From the NCBI GenBank assembly GCA_002314455.1, contig DCFZ01000005.1, positions 14,003-78,002 on the forward strand: DNA of 64,000 bases. The letters are read 5' to 3'. The stretch's first letter is position 1. Each line of letters starts with the position of its first letter. The position numbers were made by a program, and so were the translations under genes. Source of the DNA: Lentisphaeria bacterium UBA1791. GTDB lineage: Bacteria; Verrucomicrobiota; Lentisphaeria; Victivallales; Victivallaceae. The notes under the pieces are model-generated. The model saw nothing but the letters and a program-made list of their open reading frames with translations. It searched no databases and was not told the DNA's origin. Shown one piece after another: positions 9,011-18,690 of the stretch.

Positions 9011-11005
9011 ATGAAAAAGCAACTTCTTTTCCCCGAATATCCGCACATCCTTCACGGCGGTGATTATAACCCCGATCAGTGGCTGGATACGCCGTCGATC
9101 ATCGACGACGACTTCCGTTTTATGGATTTGGCGCATTGCGGTGTCTTTTCCGTCGGCATTTTTTCGTGGACTCAATTGGAGCCCGAAGAGGGCAAATTTA
9201 CCTTTGAATGGCTCGACGACATTCTCGACCGCTGTGCCAAAGCCGGCAAAAAAGTCTTCCTCGCGACACCGACCGGCGCGCGTCCGCCGTGGATGGCGAA
9301 AAAGTATCCGGAGTGCCGCCGGGTCAACATCGACGGCAAGCGCGACGAATATCAGATGCGCCACAACTTGTGCTTTTCTTCGGAACTGGTGCGCCAAAAG
9401 ACCGGGATTATCGACGCCAAGCTCGCCGAACGCTACGGGAAACACCCCGCCGTCCTCGGCTGGCACATCAGCAACGAATTGAGCGGCGAGTGCTACTGCC
9501 CGCTTTGTCTTGCGCGCTTTTATCAATTCCTGGAGAAAAAATACCACACCGTCGACGAGTTGAACCGCCGCATCTGGAGCGGTTTCTGGAGTCACCGTTA
9601 CACGAGTTTCGACGAGATTAATCCGCGCGACCCCGCGATGGAAGCAATCCGCGTCGACTGGAAGCGTTTTAACGCCGAGCAGATGCGCGACTATCTCGCC
9701 TTTGAAAAGAGTGTGATCCGCCGCTACTCCGACCGCCCCGTGACGACCAATATGATGGGGCTCCACAAGGAAATCGACTATTACCGGCTCGCTCCCGAAT
9801 GCGACTTCATTGCCGACGACTGTTACCCGATGTGGTATCTCGGCGAAGAGAAAAACGTCGGCGCGCGTTTTTCGATGCTCCACGACTTGCACTACTCGAT
9901 GCAGCGCAAACCCTTTGTCATGATGGAATCCGCCCCCGGCGTGCCGAACTTCCGCCCCTACGCGCACTTGCGCCGCCCCGGCGAACTTCAGCGTGAAATG
10001 CTCCTCGCCGTCGGGCACGGCGCCGACGGCACGATGTACTTCCAGTGGCGCAAGAGCCGCGGCGGTTTTGAAAAGTTCCACGGCGCCGTCGTCGGACACG
10101 ACAATTCGGCGGAAAATCTCACCTTCAAGCAGGTCGCCGATTACGGTTCGCACCTCAAAAACATCGACTGTGTTGCCGGCGCGCCCCGCAAGATCGACGT
10201 CGCGCTCGTCTGGGATTGGGATAATTCCTGGGCGCTCGACCTCGGCGATTTTACCCACAACTTCAAAGAAGTCCACACGGTTTTCCCGCGTCACTACAAG
10301 GCGCTGTGGGAAAGCAACTTTTCTCTTGGCGTCATCGAGAGTACGGGGGATTTTTCGCCCTACCGCGTCCTCGTCGCGCCGATGCTCTTTATGTTGAAAA
10401 AGGGCGTTCGCGAAAAACTCGAAGCTTTCGTCCGCAACGGCGGCACACTGATCGTTTCCCACATGTTCGGCTACGTCAACGAGGATTCGCTCTGCTACCG
10501 CCCCGCTGATCTGACGGCGCTGACCGGCGTCGAGGTCGAGGACTACGACTGCATGGAGCCCGGCCGCACGCAAAGCGCGCTTTACCGCGGGAAATCCACC
10601 CCCGTGCTCGAAGCGGGCGAACTTCTCCGCAATCAAAGCGCCGAGGTTCTCGCGACTTACGAAAAGGATTTCTACGCCGGTTCGCCCGCCATCACGCGCA
10701 ACGCCATCGGGCAGGGGAGCGTCTACTATCTCGCCGCCAACTTCAGCGACGAATTTCTGAAGGAATTCTACTTTGGCGCGTTGACGCAAGCGGGCGTTCA
10801 GCCCCAGCTCCATAATCTGCCCGATTATGTCAAATGCTCGATCCGCGAGGACGAAACGGGAAAATACATTTTTCTTTACAATTTCGGTGAAAATACGGAA
10901 ACGTTCCCGACGCCGCAGGGCGCGTACGACCTCTGGAACGATTGTGCGCTCTCCGCCACGCTGACGCTCGCTCCCCGCGGTTCGACGGTGCTCGTCGTCA
11001 AGTAA
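9011..11005 (+). CDS. Beta-galactosidase, glycoside hydrolase family 42
   Basis: A 664-residue cytoplasmic GH42 enzyme. The N-terminus HGGDYNPDQWL is the family signature. The acid/base Glu is about E156 (HISNELSGE) and the nucleophile about E306 (MMESAPGVPN). A Cys cluster (ECYCPLC) matches the zinc site seen in several GH42 enzymes. A class I glutamine-amidotransferase-like domain and a small C-terminal beta domain follow. GH42 enzymes cleave terminal beta-galactosyl residues from short galacto-oligosaccharides imported into the cell. The ATG at 9011 is preferred over in-frame upstream codons because those lie inside the tRNA; AAGGAA precedes it. A strong terminator follows at 11022. Confidence 0.9.
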   Translation: MKKQLLFPEYPHILHGGDYNPDQWLDTPSIIDDDFRFMDLAHCGVFSVGIFSWTQLEPEEGKFTFEWLDDILDRCAKAGKKVFLATPTGARPPWMAKKYPECRRVNIDGKRDEYQMRHNLCFSSELVRQKTGIIDAKLAERYGKHPAVLGWHISNELSGECYCPLCLARFYQFLEKKYHTVDELNRRIWSGFWSHRYTSFDEINPRDPAMEAIRVDWKRFNAEQMRDYLAFEKSVIRRYSDRPVTTNMMGLHKEIDYYRLAPECDFIADDCYPMWYLGEEKNVGARFSMLHDLHYSMQRKPFVMMESAPGVPNFRPYAHLRRPGELQREMLLAVGHGADGTMYFQWRKSRGGFEKFHGAVVGHDNSAENLTFKQVADYGSHLKNIDCVAGAPRKIDVALVWDWDNSWALDLGDFTHNFKEVHTVFPRHYKALWESNFSLGVIESTGDFSPYRVLVAPMLFMLKKGVREKLEAFVRNGGTLIVSHMFGYVNEDSLCYRPADLTALTGVEVEDYDCMEPGRTQSALYRGKSTPVLEAGELLRNQSAEVLATYEKDFYAGSPAITRNAIGQGSVYYLAANFSDEFLKEFYFGALTQAGVQPQLHNLPDYVKCSIREDETGKYIFLYNFGENTETFPTPQGAYDLWNDCALSATLTLAPRGSTVLVVK

Positions 11006-11021
11006 AAAACAAAGAAGAAGC

Positions 11022-11053
11022 GGTTGCAAATAAAATTTGCAACCCTTTTTTTA
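11022..11053 (+). terminator. Intrinsic terminator after the GH42 gene
   Basis: A perfect 10-bp stem GGTTGCAAAT/ATTTGCAACC around a 3-nt loop (11022-11044), followed by a T run to 11052. The stem also serves convergent DUF1846 transcription, but less well because its opposite flank is only partly T-rich. Confidence 0.85.
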
Positions 11054-11070
11054 TCGTCGGTCGGGGAGTG

Positions 11071-12588
11071 TTATTCCATAAAGAGATTGCGGCTCGCGAA
11101 AATCGGTTCGGCGGTCAGATTGATGCCGAGCTTGCGCAAGCCCGTTTCGTCGCCGGCGGTCGGCAGATGGCTCATATGCATCTCGCAACCGGCAAGTTTG
11201 GAAAGTTGCTCCATCGCCATCCCCGCGGCGGGGTTGCTGGGTACGCTGACGCTCAACGCGGTCAGCGTTTCCGCGAGTGTCAGGCTCAACTGTTTGGCGT
11301 GCATAATCTCGTGTTTGAGTTTTCCGACCGAATGAATGACGTCGTTGGAAAGCAACGGCAAGCTCGGCGGCAAGCCGGCGAGAACTTTGATTGCATTGAG
11401 CACGCAACTGGAAGCCGCGTGCAACAAGGGCGAATTTTTGCCGGTGACGATGCGGCCGTCTGACAGTTCGATCGCGGCGCCGCAGAAGGTGCCGTCGTTG
11501 CCTTTGCCCGGTTCTTTTTCCGCTTCGACGGCGGCGTCGTGCGCCGCTTTGACGACGGCGCGGTCGAATTCGCTTGCTCCGACGTTTTCAAGCATCAGTT
11601 TGATGCGGTCGGCGGCGGCTTTTTCCCCGCGGCCATTGGCGTAATCGGCGAGGGCGCGGTAGTAGCGGCGGATGATTTCCTGCGTCGCCGCTTTGCGCAC
11701 CGCTTCGTCGTCACTGATTGCGAAACCGACGCGGTTGACGCCCATTTCGGTCGGCGAGGCGTAAAGTTGCTCCGGCGGCATAATCCGCGCGAGGATCCGG
11801 CGGATCACCGGGAAAACTTCAATGTCGCGGTTGTAGTTGATGGCGGTCTCGCCGCGCGCTTCGAGGTGGAAGGGGTCGACCATGTTGACGTCCGCCAAGT
11901 CCGCCGTCGCGGCTTCGTAGGCGATGTTGACCGGGTGGTTGAGCGGCAGATTCCAGACCGGGAAGGTCTCGAACTTCGCGTAGCCTGCCCGCACGCCGCG
12001 CTGGAATTCGTGGTAAACCTGCGACATGCAGGTGCCCGCCTTGCCGGAGTTGGGCCCCGGCCCCGTCACGACGACGATCGGCCGCGTCGTTTCGATGTAG
12101 TCGTTGGCGCCGTAGCCGGCGGGACTGACGATCGTTTCAACGTCGTTGGGGTAACCTTCGATCGGACGGTGCGTGTAGACTTTGATCCCGCGCCGCGCGA
12201 GTTTGTTGATGAAAGGCTTGACCGACGGCTGATCGCGGTAACGGGTGACGACGACGGCGCAGACATCCAATCCCCAGTCGCGGAGATCATCGATGGTTTT
12301 CATCGTGTCGACGTCGTAGGAAAGCCCGAAATCGGCGCGAATCTTGCGTTCCTCGATCGCGCCCGCGTGGATGCAGATGATGATGTCGACCTTGTCTTTA
12401 AGGCATTGCAACAGTTTGATCTTGGCGTTGGGGTCGAAGCCCGGCAAAACGCGCGCCGCGTGGTAGTCGCAGACGAGTTTGCCGCCGAATTCAAGGTAAA
12501 GTTTGCCGTCGAACTTACCCGCGCGCTCCAAAATGGCGGCGGACTGCTCTTTTAAATACTTGTCACTGTCAAAACCGATCTTTGTCAT
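11071..12588 (-). CDS. DUF1846 family protein
   Basis: A 505-residue protein that matches the DUF1846 family along its whole length. It starts MTKIGFDSDKYLKEQSAAIL, includes THRPIEGYPNDVETIVSP, then VVVTGPGPNSGKAGTCMSQ and PLNHPVNIAYEAATADLADV. The family is widespread in Firmicutes and other gut bacteria, has a nucleotide-binding-like fold and has no assigned reaction that I know of. The glycine-rich GPGPNSGK stretch near residue 180 looks like a phosphate-binding loop. The ATG at 12588 is chosen over a TTG 24 nt upstream because family members begin MTKIGFD. It is monocistronic, with its own promoter. Confidence 0.85.
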   Translation of the reverse strand: MTKIGFDSDKYLKEQSAAILERAGKFDGKLYLEFGGKLVCDYHAARVLPGFDPNAKIKLLQCLKDKVDIIICIHAGAIEERKIRADFGLSYDVDTMKTIDDLRDWGLDVCAVVVTRYRDQPSVKPFINKLARRGIKVYTHRPIEGYPNDVETIVSPAGYGANDYIETTRPIVVVTGPGPNSGKAGTCMSQVYHEFQRGVRAGYAKFETFPVWNLPLNHPVNIAYEAATADLADVNMVDPFHLEARGETAINYNRDIEVFPVIRRILARIMPPEQLYASPTEMGVNRVGFAISDDEAVRKAATQEIIRRYYRALADYANGRGEKAAADRIKLMLENVGASEFDRAVVKAAHDAAVEAEKEPGKGNDGTFCGAAIELSDGRIVTGKNSPLLHAASSCVLNAIKVLAGLPPSLPLLSNDVIHSVGKLKHEIMHAKQLSLTLAETLTALSVSVPSNPAAGMAMEQLSKLAGCEMHMSHLPTAGDETGLRKLGINLTAEPIFASRNLFME

Positions 12589-12649
12589 GGCACAAAAATT
12601 TCCGCGGGGCAACCCGACCCGCTGTCAAATGTAATTCATTATTGTCTGT

Positions 12650-12678
12650 AATATAATGTCAGATGCGATTGAAAGCAA
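12650..12678 (-). promoter_or_regulatory. Promoter of the DUF1846 gene
   Basis: On the minus strand, -35 TTGCTT (12673-12678), 17 bp spacer, -10 TATATT (12650-12655). The leader would be about 55 nt. Confidence 0.6.
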
Positions 12679-12792
12679 CCGCTTTTTTTCGGCTTTTTTC
12701 AGATTTATTTTTTAAAAATTTTCAGAAAAACGCTTGAAAAAACAGCGTTCATATTTTTGATGCGGAAAGATGAAAAATCTTTGCGCTTTCAC

Positions 12793-12821
12793 TTGCGAAA
12801 AATGCCTTTTTATGCTAAATT
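12793..12821 (+). promoter_or_regulatory. Promoter of folB-mutS
   Basis: -35 TTGCGA (12793-12798), 17 bp spacer, -10 TAAATT (12816-12821). The -10 ends only 9 bp before the folB ATG, so the mRNA may be leaderless or nearly so. Confidence 0.5.
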
Positions 12822-12830
12822 AACCTTATT

Positions 12831-13184
12831 ATGGATAAGATTACACTTTGCGGCATCGAATGCCGCGCCATCATCGGGACCTTGCCCGCCGAACGCTTGC
12901 ACCGTCAACAGCTCGTCATCGACGTCGAGTTGCAGCTCGACCTTGCCGAAGCGGGGCGGAGCGACCGTCTGGAATATTCCGTCGACTACTCGCAGGTCGA
13001 GCGAGAAATCATCGAGATCGCCGAAACGGGCAACTTTTTTTTGCTGGAGCGTCTGGCGACGGCGATCGGAAACAAGATTTTGCACCACTCGCAAGTCGAC
13101 GCCTGTTGCGTCAGGATCTTCAAGGCCGCGGCGTCCAAGGCGGGGAAAGGCGTCGCCGTGGAAATGAATTTTGCGAGGCGTTAA
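12831..13184 (+). CDS. folB: Dihydroneopterin aldolase
   Basis: A 117-residue FolB, normal length for this small tunnelling-fold enzyme. It converts 7,8-dihydroneopterin to 6-hydroxymethyl-7,8-dihydropterin and glycolaldehyde in cytosolic folate synthesis. Recognisable parts are ITLCGIECRAIIGTLPAER at the start, the Tyr-rich LEYSVDYSQV segment, LLERLATAIG, and the C-terminal VRIFK...KAGKGVAVE with its catalytic-region Lys. There is no SD before the ATG, and the promoter leaves almost no leader. mutS begins at the base after its stop codon. The next folate enzyme, folK, is 40 kb away at 53044. Confidence 0.9.
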   Translation: MDKITLCGIECRAIIGTLPAERLHRQQLVIDVELQLDLAEAGRSDRLEYSVDYSQVEREIIEIAETGNFFLLERLATAIGNKILHHSQVDACCVRIFKAAASKAGKGVAVEMNFARR

Positions 13185-15707
13185 ATGGCAGCCGAATTAA
13201 CGCCGATGATGCAGCAGTACCGCGATGCCAAGATGCAGATTCCGGCAGACGCGGTTTTGCTTTTCCGGCTCGGCGACTTTTACGAGGAATTTTTTGAAGA
13301 CGCCGAAAAGGTCAGCCGCGCGCTGGATCTCGTTTTGACCAAGCGGCAAAACGTGCCGATGTGCGGTTTCCCGCATCATGCGCTTGAAAGTTATTTGCCG
13401 CGCCTCGTCGGCGCGGGGCTCAAAGTTGCGATCGCCGATCAGATGGAAGACCCGAAACTCGCGCAGGGCAAGATTGTCAAGCGCGAGATCACGCGCATCA
13501 TCACGCCGGGCACGGTGACCGACGATGCATTGTTGAAATTCGACCGCAGTAACTATCTTGCCGCGCTGGTTTTCAACGTCAAAAAAAACACTTACGCGCT
13601 CGCCGCGCTTGAAGTTTCGACCGGCGAATTCTTTTTTGTCATCCCTAAAAACGAAGCGCAGTTGACCGGCGAATTGACGCGGCTCGGCGTTCACGAGGTG
13701 CTGATTCCCAACAAACTCGGTGTCTATTTCCGTCAGGAGGAAAAGTTTCCCGATTGCGGCGAAAAAGTCCTGTGGACCGAACTCGATGATTTTGAATTCG
13801 ACTTCAACGAGGCGGAGCGCCGTCTGACCGCGCACTTCGGCGTGGCGACGCTCGACGGCTTCGGTTGTCGCGACTACCCGGAAGCGGTTTCCGCCGCCGG
13901 TGCCGTTATGCATTACGCCGTCGACAAGTTGCGCCGCGACGCCAAGCATCTGCAGACGCTCGAATACCGCAATTTAGACCGCAATCTCGAGCTTGATCCG
14001 ATTTCGTTGCGCAATCTGGAACTGGTCAACACCCGGTTGGACAGCGGCAAGGCGGGCAGTCTGCTCGGCGTGCTCGACAGTTGCACGACCTCGATGGGCG
14101 GGCGCAAGCTCCGCAACTGGGTGTTGCGGCCGCTTTACGATCACGACGCGATCGTCGCCCGGCTCGACGCGGTCGAAGAATTTTTCCGCGATGTATTGAC
14201 GCTCGCGGAATTGCGCGAAACGCTCGGCGTCGTGCGCGATCTTGAGCGTATCACGGGGCGCATCAACATCGGCAGCGGCACGCCGCGCGACTTCGGCGCG
14301 CTCGCTTCGTCGCTCGAAGCGTTGCCCGGAGTGAAGCTTCTGCTGGCTGATTTTACGTCGCCGCTGATGATTTCACTGCGCGACAGAATCGGCGACTTTT
14401 CCGCGCTGGTCGATCAACTGCATGCGGCGCTCGTCGATGAACCGCCCGCACTGCTCGCCGACGGCGGCGTGATCCGCCCCGGCTTTTCGGCGGAACTCGA
14501 CGAACTGCGCGCCGCCGCCACCGACGGCAAAGGATGGCTTGCGACGATCCAGCAACGCGAGATCGAGCGCACCAACATTAAGTCGCTCAAGGTGAAATTC
14601 AACTCTGTTTTCGGCTATTACATCGAAGTGAGCAAATCCAATCTCGCTTCGGTGCCCGACGATTATATCCGCAAGCAGACGCTCGTCAACGCCGAGCGTT
14701 TCATCACCCCCGAGCTCAAGGAACTCGAGGGCAAGATCCTCGGCGCCGAGGAGCGCGGCAAGGCGCTCGAAGCAAAGCTCTTTGCGGAACTTCGGGATTT
14801 TGTGTTGCAGTTCACGGCAAAAATCCAGTGCGCCGCCGAAAGTTTGAGCGAGATTGACGCGATCGCAAGTCTTGCCGAGGTCGCGCGCGTCAACCGCTAC
14901 ACCCGCCCGCAGATCTTCGACGACGACCGGCTCGTCATCGAATGCGGACGCCATCCGGTGCTGGAAAAGATCCTGCCCGATGGTCGCTTCGTGCCCAACG
15001 ACTCTCGTCTCGACGGCGATCTCAACCGGATGATGCTCATTACCGGTCCCAATATGGCGGGCAAATCGACGTACATCCGGCAGGTTGCCCTGATCGTTAT
15101 TATGGCGCAACTGGGCTCTTTCGTCCCGGCGGATCGTGCCGAGATCGGTCTTGTCGACCGCATCTTCACCCGGATCGGGGCGGCGGACGATCTGTCGCGC
15201 AGTCAGAGTACCTTTATGGTCGAAATGATCGAAACCGCCAACATTTTGCATCACGCGACGCCGCGCAGTCTGGTGATCCTCGACGAGATCGGGCGCGGCA
15301 CGAGCACCTTTGACGGACTTTCGATCGCCTGGAGCGTCGCGGAATATCTTCACGACGATCCGCGCTGCCGCACGCTGTTTGCGACGCACTACCACGAATT
15401 GACCGAGCTCGCCGAGACCCGGCGCGGCGTCAACAATTTCAACGTCGCGGTGCGCGAATACGGCGAAGACATCATCTTTTTGCGGCAGATCGTGCCGGGG
15501 ACGAGCGACCGCAGTTACGGCATCCACGTCGCCAAGCTCGCGGGGTTGCCCGGCGCCGTCATCGAGCGCGCCAACGCCATCCTCGAATTGCTGGAAAAGA
15601 ACTCCTCCGCGCCCCGCGAAGCAATCAGCGCGCTGCCGCGCAAGATTGTCAAGGGCAAGCGAAACTCGACACAGGAAGACGATTTCATCCAGTTGAAACT
15701 GCTTTGA
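13185..15707 (+). CDS. mutS: DNA mismatch repair protein MutS
   Basis: An 840-residue MutS1. The mismatch-reading motif is present as F32-Y33-E34 (LGDFYEEFF). The connector, core and clamp domains follow, then the ATPase: Walker A GPNMAGKSTYIRQ near residue 620, the ABC signature-like LSRSQSTFMVEM, Walker B VILDEIGRGTS near 697, and ATHYHEL. It binds mismatches and recruits MutL; mutL is not in the window. The C-terminus keeps an HVAKLAGLP helix and a short tail. It directly abuts folB (stop then ATG with no gap), so it is probably translated from the folB mRNA. Confidence 0.97.
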   Translation: MAAELTPMMQQYRDAKMQIPADAVLLFRLGDFYEEFFEDAEKVSRALDLVLTKRQNVPMCGFPHHALESYLPRLVGAGLKVAIADQMEDPKLAQGKIVKREITRIITPGTVTDDALLKFDRSNYLAALVFNVKKNTYALAALEVSTGEFFFVIPKNEAQLTGELTRLGVHEVLIPNKLGVYFRQEEKFPDCGEKVLWTELDDFEFDFNEAERRLTAHFGVATLDGFGCRDYPEAVSAAGAVMHYAVDKLRRDAKHLQTLEYRNLDRNLELDPISLRNLELVNTRLDSGKAGSLLGVLDSCTTSMGGRKLRNWVLRPLYDHDAIVARLDAVEEFFRDVLTLAELRETLGVVRDLERITGRINIGSGTPRDFGALASSLEALPGVKLLLADFTSPLMISLRDRIGDFSALVDQLHAALVDEPPALLADGGVIRPGFSAELDELRAAATDGKGWLATIQQREIERTNIKSLKVKFNSVFGYYIEVSKSNLASVPDDYIRKQTLVNAERFITPELKELEGKILGAEERGKALEAKLFAELRDFVLQFTAKIQCAAESLSEIDAIASLAEVARVNRYTRPQIFDDDRLVIECGRHPVLEKILPDGRFVPNDSRLDGDLNRMMLITGPNMAGKSTYIRQVALIVIMAQLGSFVPADRAEIGLVDRIFTRIGAADDLSRSQSTFMVEMIETANILHHATPRSLVILDEIGRGTSTFDGLSIAWSVAEYLHDDPRCRTLFATHYHELTELAETRRGVNNFNVAVREYGEDIIFLRQIVPGTSDRSYGIHVAKLAGLPGAVIERANAILELLEKNSSAPREAISALPRKIVKGKRNSTQEDDFIQLKLL

Positions 15708-15724
15708 AAACGGCGCTTTTTTTC

Positions 15725-15753
15725 TTGCAAAAGCGATGCGTTGATGCTATACT
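15725..15753 (+). promoter_or_regulatory. Promoter of the cinA-recN-dgt operon
   Basis: -35 TTGCAA (15725-15730), 17 bp spacer, -10 TATACT (15748-15753). It lies just after mutS and about 40 bp before the cinA start. Confidence 0.6.
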
Positions 15754-15791
15754 ATAAACAATATGATTTCAAGTAGGATTTTCCCTCTTTT

Positions 15792-17021
15792 ATGAGTATC
15801 GCATTGATTTCGACCGGCAGTGAATTGTTGCGCGGCGCGACCGCCAACACCCATTGCGGTTTTCTCGGGCGCGAACTTCTTGCGCACGGCGGCAAACTCG
15901 CCTTGGAAATGAGCGTCGGCGACGCGGCAAACGATATTTCTTTTGCCTTGAGTTGCGCGTTGCGCAGTTGCGACCAGATTGTCGTAACGGGGGGGCTCGG
16001 CCCGACCGACGATGATTTGACGCTGGAAAGCGTCGCGTTCTTTTTCGGCGTCGAACTTCTTTTGTCGGACGAGTTGAAAGAAAAAGTTGTCGGTTGCTGG
16101 CGGCAACGCCATACGGGACATTGCCCCAAAAAGCAATTGAAACAGGCGTTGGTGCCGGTCAATGCGAAAATCATTCCAAACGAGGCGGGCGTCGCATCCG
16201 GATTTGTCTTTGAGACGCTTTACGATCACAAAATGCGCCGCATTTTCCTTTTGCCCGGGCCGCCGCGCGAATTCGAGCCGATGGCAAAAAATTTCGTTGT
16301 CCCGATGCTGATGGAGCGTGAAACCACCTTGACGACGACGCTGGGTTTTCTCGCGGCGGACGTCGCGGAATCGACGCTTGACAAAATGCTCGGCAATGCG
16401 CTGAAAGCTTTTCCCGTCGAGGTCGGCGACACCACGTCAGCGGAGGGAACCAAGCTCTTTGTGTCGGGTGAAAAAGCCGCTGTCGAAGAGGCGATCGCCG
16501 TCGCGCAAAAGATCGTCGGCAACGCCGCACTGCCCGTTGGGGAAACGCGCCTTTTTGACTACGTCGGCAAACTTCTGATGGATCAAAAGCTGTCGCTTGC
16601 CGTCGCCGAGAGTTGCACAGGGGGATTGGTCGCCAAAAAGTTCACCGATCTTGCCGGAATCTCGGCAAGTTTCCTCGGTGGTGTTGTCTCTTACAGCAAC
16701 GAGCTCAAAAAAGAGTTGCTCGGCGTGCCGGATGAAATTTTATCCCGTTGCGGCGCCGTAAGTTCGGAATGTTGCCGCGCGATGGTCGAGGGCGTCTGCC
16801 GGACGGCGCACGCCGATTGCGGCATCGCGACGACGGGCATCGCCGGTCCCGGCGGCGGCACGCCGGAAAAACCGGTCGGATTGGTCTACATCGGCGCCAA
16901 GGCGGGCGATCTCTGTGAAATCGAAGAACTTCATTTGCACGGCAGTCGCGACGCCATTCGCGAACGGGCGGCGGCAAAAGCGTGCAACTTGTTGCGCACG
17001 TTGATCTTGAAAGCAAAATAA
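15792..17021 (+). CDS. cinA: CinA-family protein (ADP-ribose pyrophosphatase / NMN amidase)
   Basis: A 409-residue full-length CinA. The N-terminal MoCF-like domain (about 1-170) starts ALISTGSELLRGATANTH and has VVTGGLGPTDDDLT and LPGPPREFEPM. The C-terminal nicotinamide-nucleotide amidase domain (from about 250) has VAESCTGGLVAKKFTDLAG, GGVVSYSNELK and ATTGIAGPGGGTPEKPVG. Such proteins recycle NMN, formed for example by DNA ligase, back to NAMN. The position just before the DNA repair gene recN fits with NAD turnover during ligation. recN starts 1 nt after its stop. sir2, another NAD-using gene, is in the same run. Confidence 0.92.
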   Translation: MSIALISTGSELLRGATANTHCGFLGRELLAHGGKLALEMSVGDAANDISFALSCALRSCDQIVVTGGLGPTDDDLTLESVAFFFGVELLLSDELKEKVVGCWRQRHTGHCPKKQLKQALVPVNAKIIPNEAGVASGFVFETLYDHKMRRIFLLPGPPREFEPMAKNFVVPMLMERETTLTTTLGFLAADVAESTLDKMLGNALKAFPVEVGDTTSAEGTKLFVSGEKAAVEEAIAVAQKIVGNAALPVGETRLFDYVGKLLMDQKLSLAVAESCTGGLVAKKFTDLAGISASFLGGVVSYSNELKKELLGVPDEILSRCGAVSSECCRAMVEGVCRTAHADCGIATTGIAGPGGGTPEKPVGLVYIGAKAGDLCEIEELHLHGSRDAIRERAAAKACNLLRTLILKAK

Positions 17022-17022
17022 G

Positions 17023-18690
17023 ATGCTCGACACCCTCACAATCTGCAACCTCGCGCTGATCGAAAAAAGCGAACTTGACTTTCACAGCGGCTTCAACGTC
17101 GTCACCGGCGAGTCCGGCGCCGGCAAGTCGATCTTGATGTCGGCGGCGGCGTTGCTCTTTGGCGGCAAGGCGGATCACGCCGCGATCCGCACGGGATGCA
17201 GTGCGGCGGAAGTTTCCGGCAGTGTTTCCGTCGAGGAAGCGTTGCGCCCCGCCATCGCCGAACTGCTCGCGCAGGCGGATGTTCCGCAGGAATTTCCCCT
17301 TTTTATCCGCCGCAAGATCACCTCTTCGGGCGTGAGAAATTTTGTCAACGACGAAAGCGTCGGCGCCAAATTCCTCGCGACGCTCGGGGCGAAACTCATT
17401 GATTTTCACGCCGCGACCGATCAGCTTGATCTGACGATCCCGGCGCGTCAATTGGAAATGCTCGACCGCTTTGCCGGACTTTTAAAGGAAAGAGAAACCT
17501 GCCGCAAGTGGGTCGATGCGCTGCATCAGCTTGACATCGAGCGCGCCGCGATCGATGCGCAAAGCGTTTCCGCCGTCGAAGCGGAAAATTTGCGCGAAAT
17601 GGTCGAGCGCGTCGAGCAGATCAACCCCGAAGCCGGCGAGGAAGCGCGTCTTTCGGGGCAGTACAAAATGATCGCCAACGCCAAAGAGGTGCTGACGCTT
17701 TGCGGCAAGATCCGCAACATGCTCAATGAAGCGGAAGATTCACTCGTTGACCGGCTCGGCGAAGTTCACCATAACCTGCAGGAACTCGCCCGACTCGAAG
17801 GGGAGGGGGCGGAAACGGAAAAACTGCTCGCTTGTTGCGACGAACTTCAGGAAGATCTCGGTTCGCTCGCCCGCCGCGTCGAGGAACTCGCCGACCGCAC
17901 CGACCTCGACGGCGAGGCGTTGCAGGCATTGGAAACGCGTTTGGAGCAATTACACGCCTTGAAGCGGCGCTACAAAGCGTCGAGCGAGGAAGAACTGCTT
18001 GAAATGACCGCCGCGGCGCGCCGCCGGCTTGCCGCTTTTGACGACGCCGACGCCTGTCGCCGCGACTTCGACGTCAAGGAAAAGGCGTTGAGGGAAAACT
18101 TGAAAAAAGCTTCCGCCTTGCTGTCGGAAAAACGTAAAAAAAACGCGGTCAAACTCGTCGCCGAGGTCAAAAAAAATCTCGCCGACATCGGATTTACGCA
18201 CTGCAGTTTGAGTGCGGAATTCACCCCCGTTGAACCGGGCGCGACGGGGGCCGATCAGATGGATCTGGTTTTCAGCGCCAACTCGGGTGAAGCGCCGCAC
18301 CCCTTGCGCAAGATCGCCAGCAGCGGCGAACTTTCCCGTTTTATGCTCGCGTTAAAAACCGTTCTCGCCGACGCCGACGAGATTCCGACCGTCGTTTTCG
18401 ACGAGATCGATATGAATATCGGCGGCGAGACCGCCAATCAGGTCGGCGAAAAACTCCGCGCGCTCGGCAAAAAACGGCAGATTTTCTGTATTTCGCACCT
18501 TGCCCAGGTCGCGGCGCGTGCCGATCACCATTTTCACGTCGTCAAATCGACCGAAAAGGGGCGCACCTTTTCCCGTGTGGAAGAACTCGCAGACCCCGTA
18601 CCGGAATTGGCGCGCATGCTCGGCGGGGGCGATTCCGCGCTCCGCCACGCCGCCGATTTGTCTGCCAGCATAAGGAAAAAACAAAAATGA
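17023..18690 (+). CDS. recN: DNA repair protein RecN
   Basis: A 555-residue SMC-like ATPase of normal RecN length. Walker A is GESGAGKS (residues 29-36), followed by the usual RNFVNDESVGAKFL loop and a long coiled-coil middle (about 150-370). The C-terminal half has the signature LRKIASSGELSRFMLALK, Walker B TVVFDEIDMNIGGETA, and a final ISHLAQVAARADHHFHVVK. RecN acts early in double-strand break repair. It lies between cinA and dgt with a 1-nt gap and a 4-nt overlap. Confidence 0.97.
   Translation: MLDTLTICNLALIEKSELDFHSGFNVVTGESGAGKSILMSAAALLFGGKADHAAIRTGCSAAEVSGSVSVEEALRPAIAELLAQADVPQEFPLFIRRKITSSGVRNFVNDESVGAKFLATLGAKLIDFHAATDQLDLTIPARQLEMLDRFAGLLKERETCRKWVDALHQLDIERAAIDAQSVSAVEAENLREMVERVEQINPEAGEEARLSGQYKMIANAKEVLTLCGKIRNMLNEAEDSLVDRLGEVHHNLQELARLEGEGAETEKLLACCDELQEDLGSLARRVEELADRTDLDGEALQALETRLEQLHALKRRYKASSEEELLEMTAAARRRLAAFDDADACRRDFDVKEKALRENLKKASALLSEKRKKNAVKLVAEVKKNLADIGFTHCSLSAEFTPVEPGATGADQMDLVFSANSGEAPHPLRKIASSGELSRFMLALKTVLADADEIPTVVFDEIDMNIGGETANQVGEKLRALGKKRQIFCISHLAQVAARADHHFHVVKSTEKGRTFSRVEELADPVPELARMLGGGDSALRHAADLSASIRKKQK

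Noticed and set aside
12729..12749. Hairpin AACGCT/AGCGTT between the DUF1846 and folB genes.
   Set aside because: Only a 6-bp stem in AT-rich sequence; nothing ties it to either promoter.
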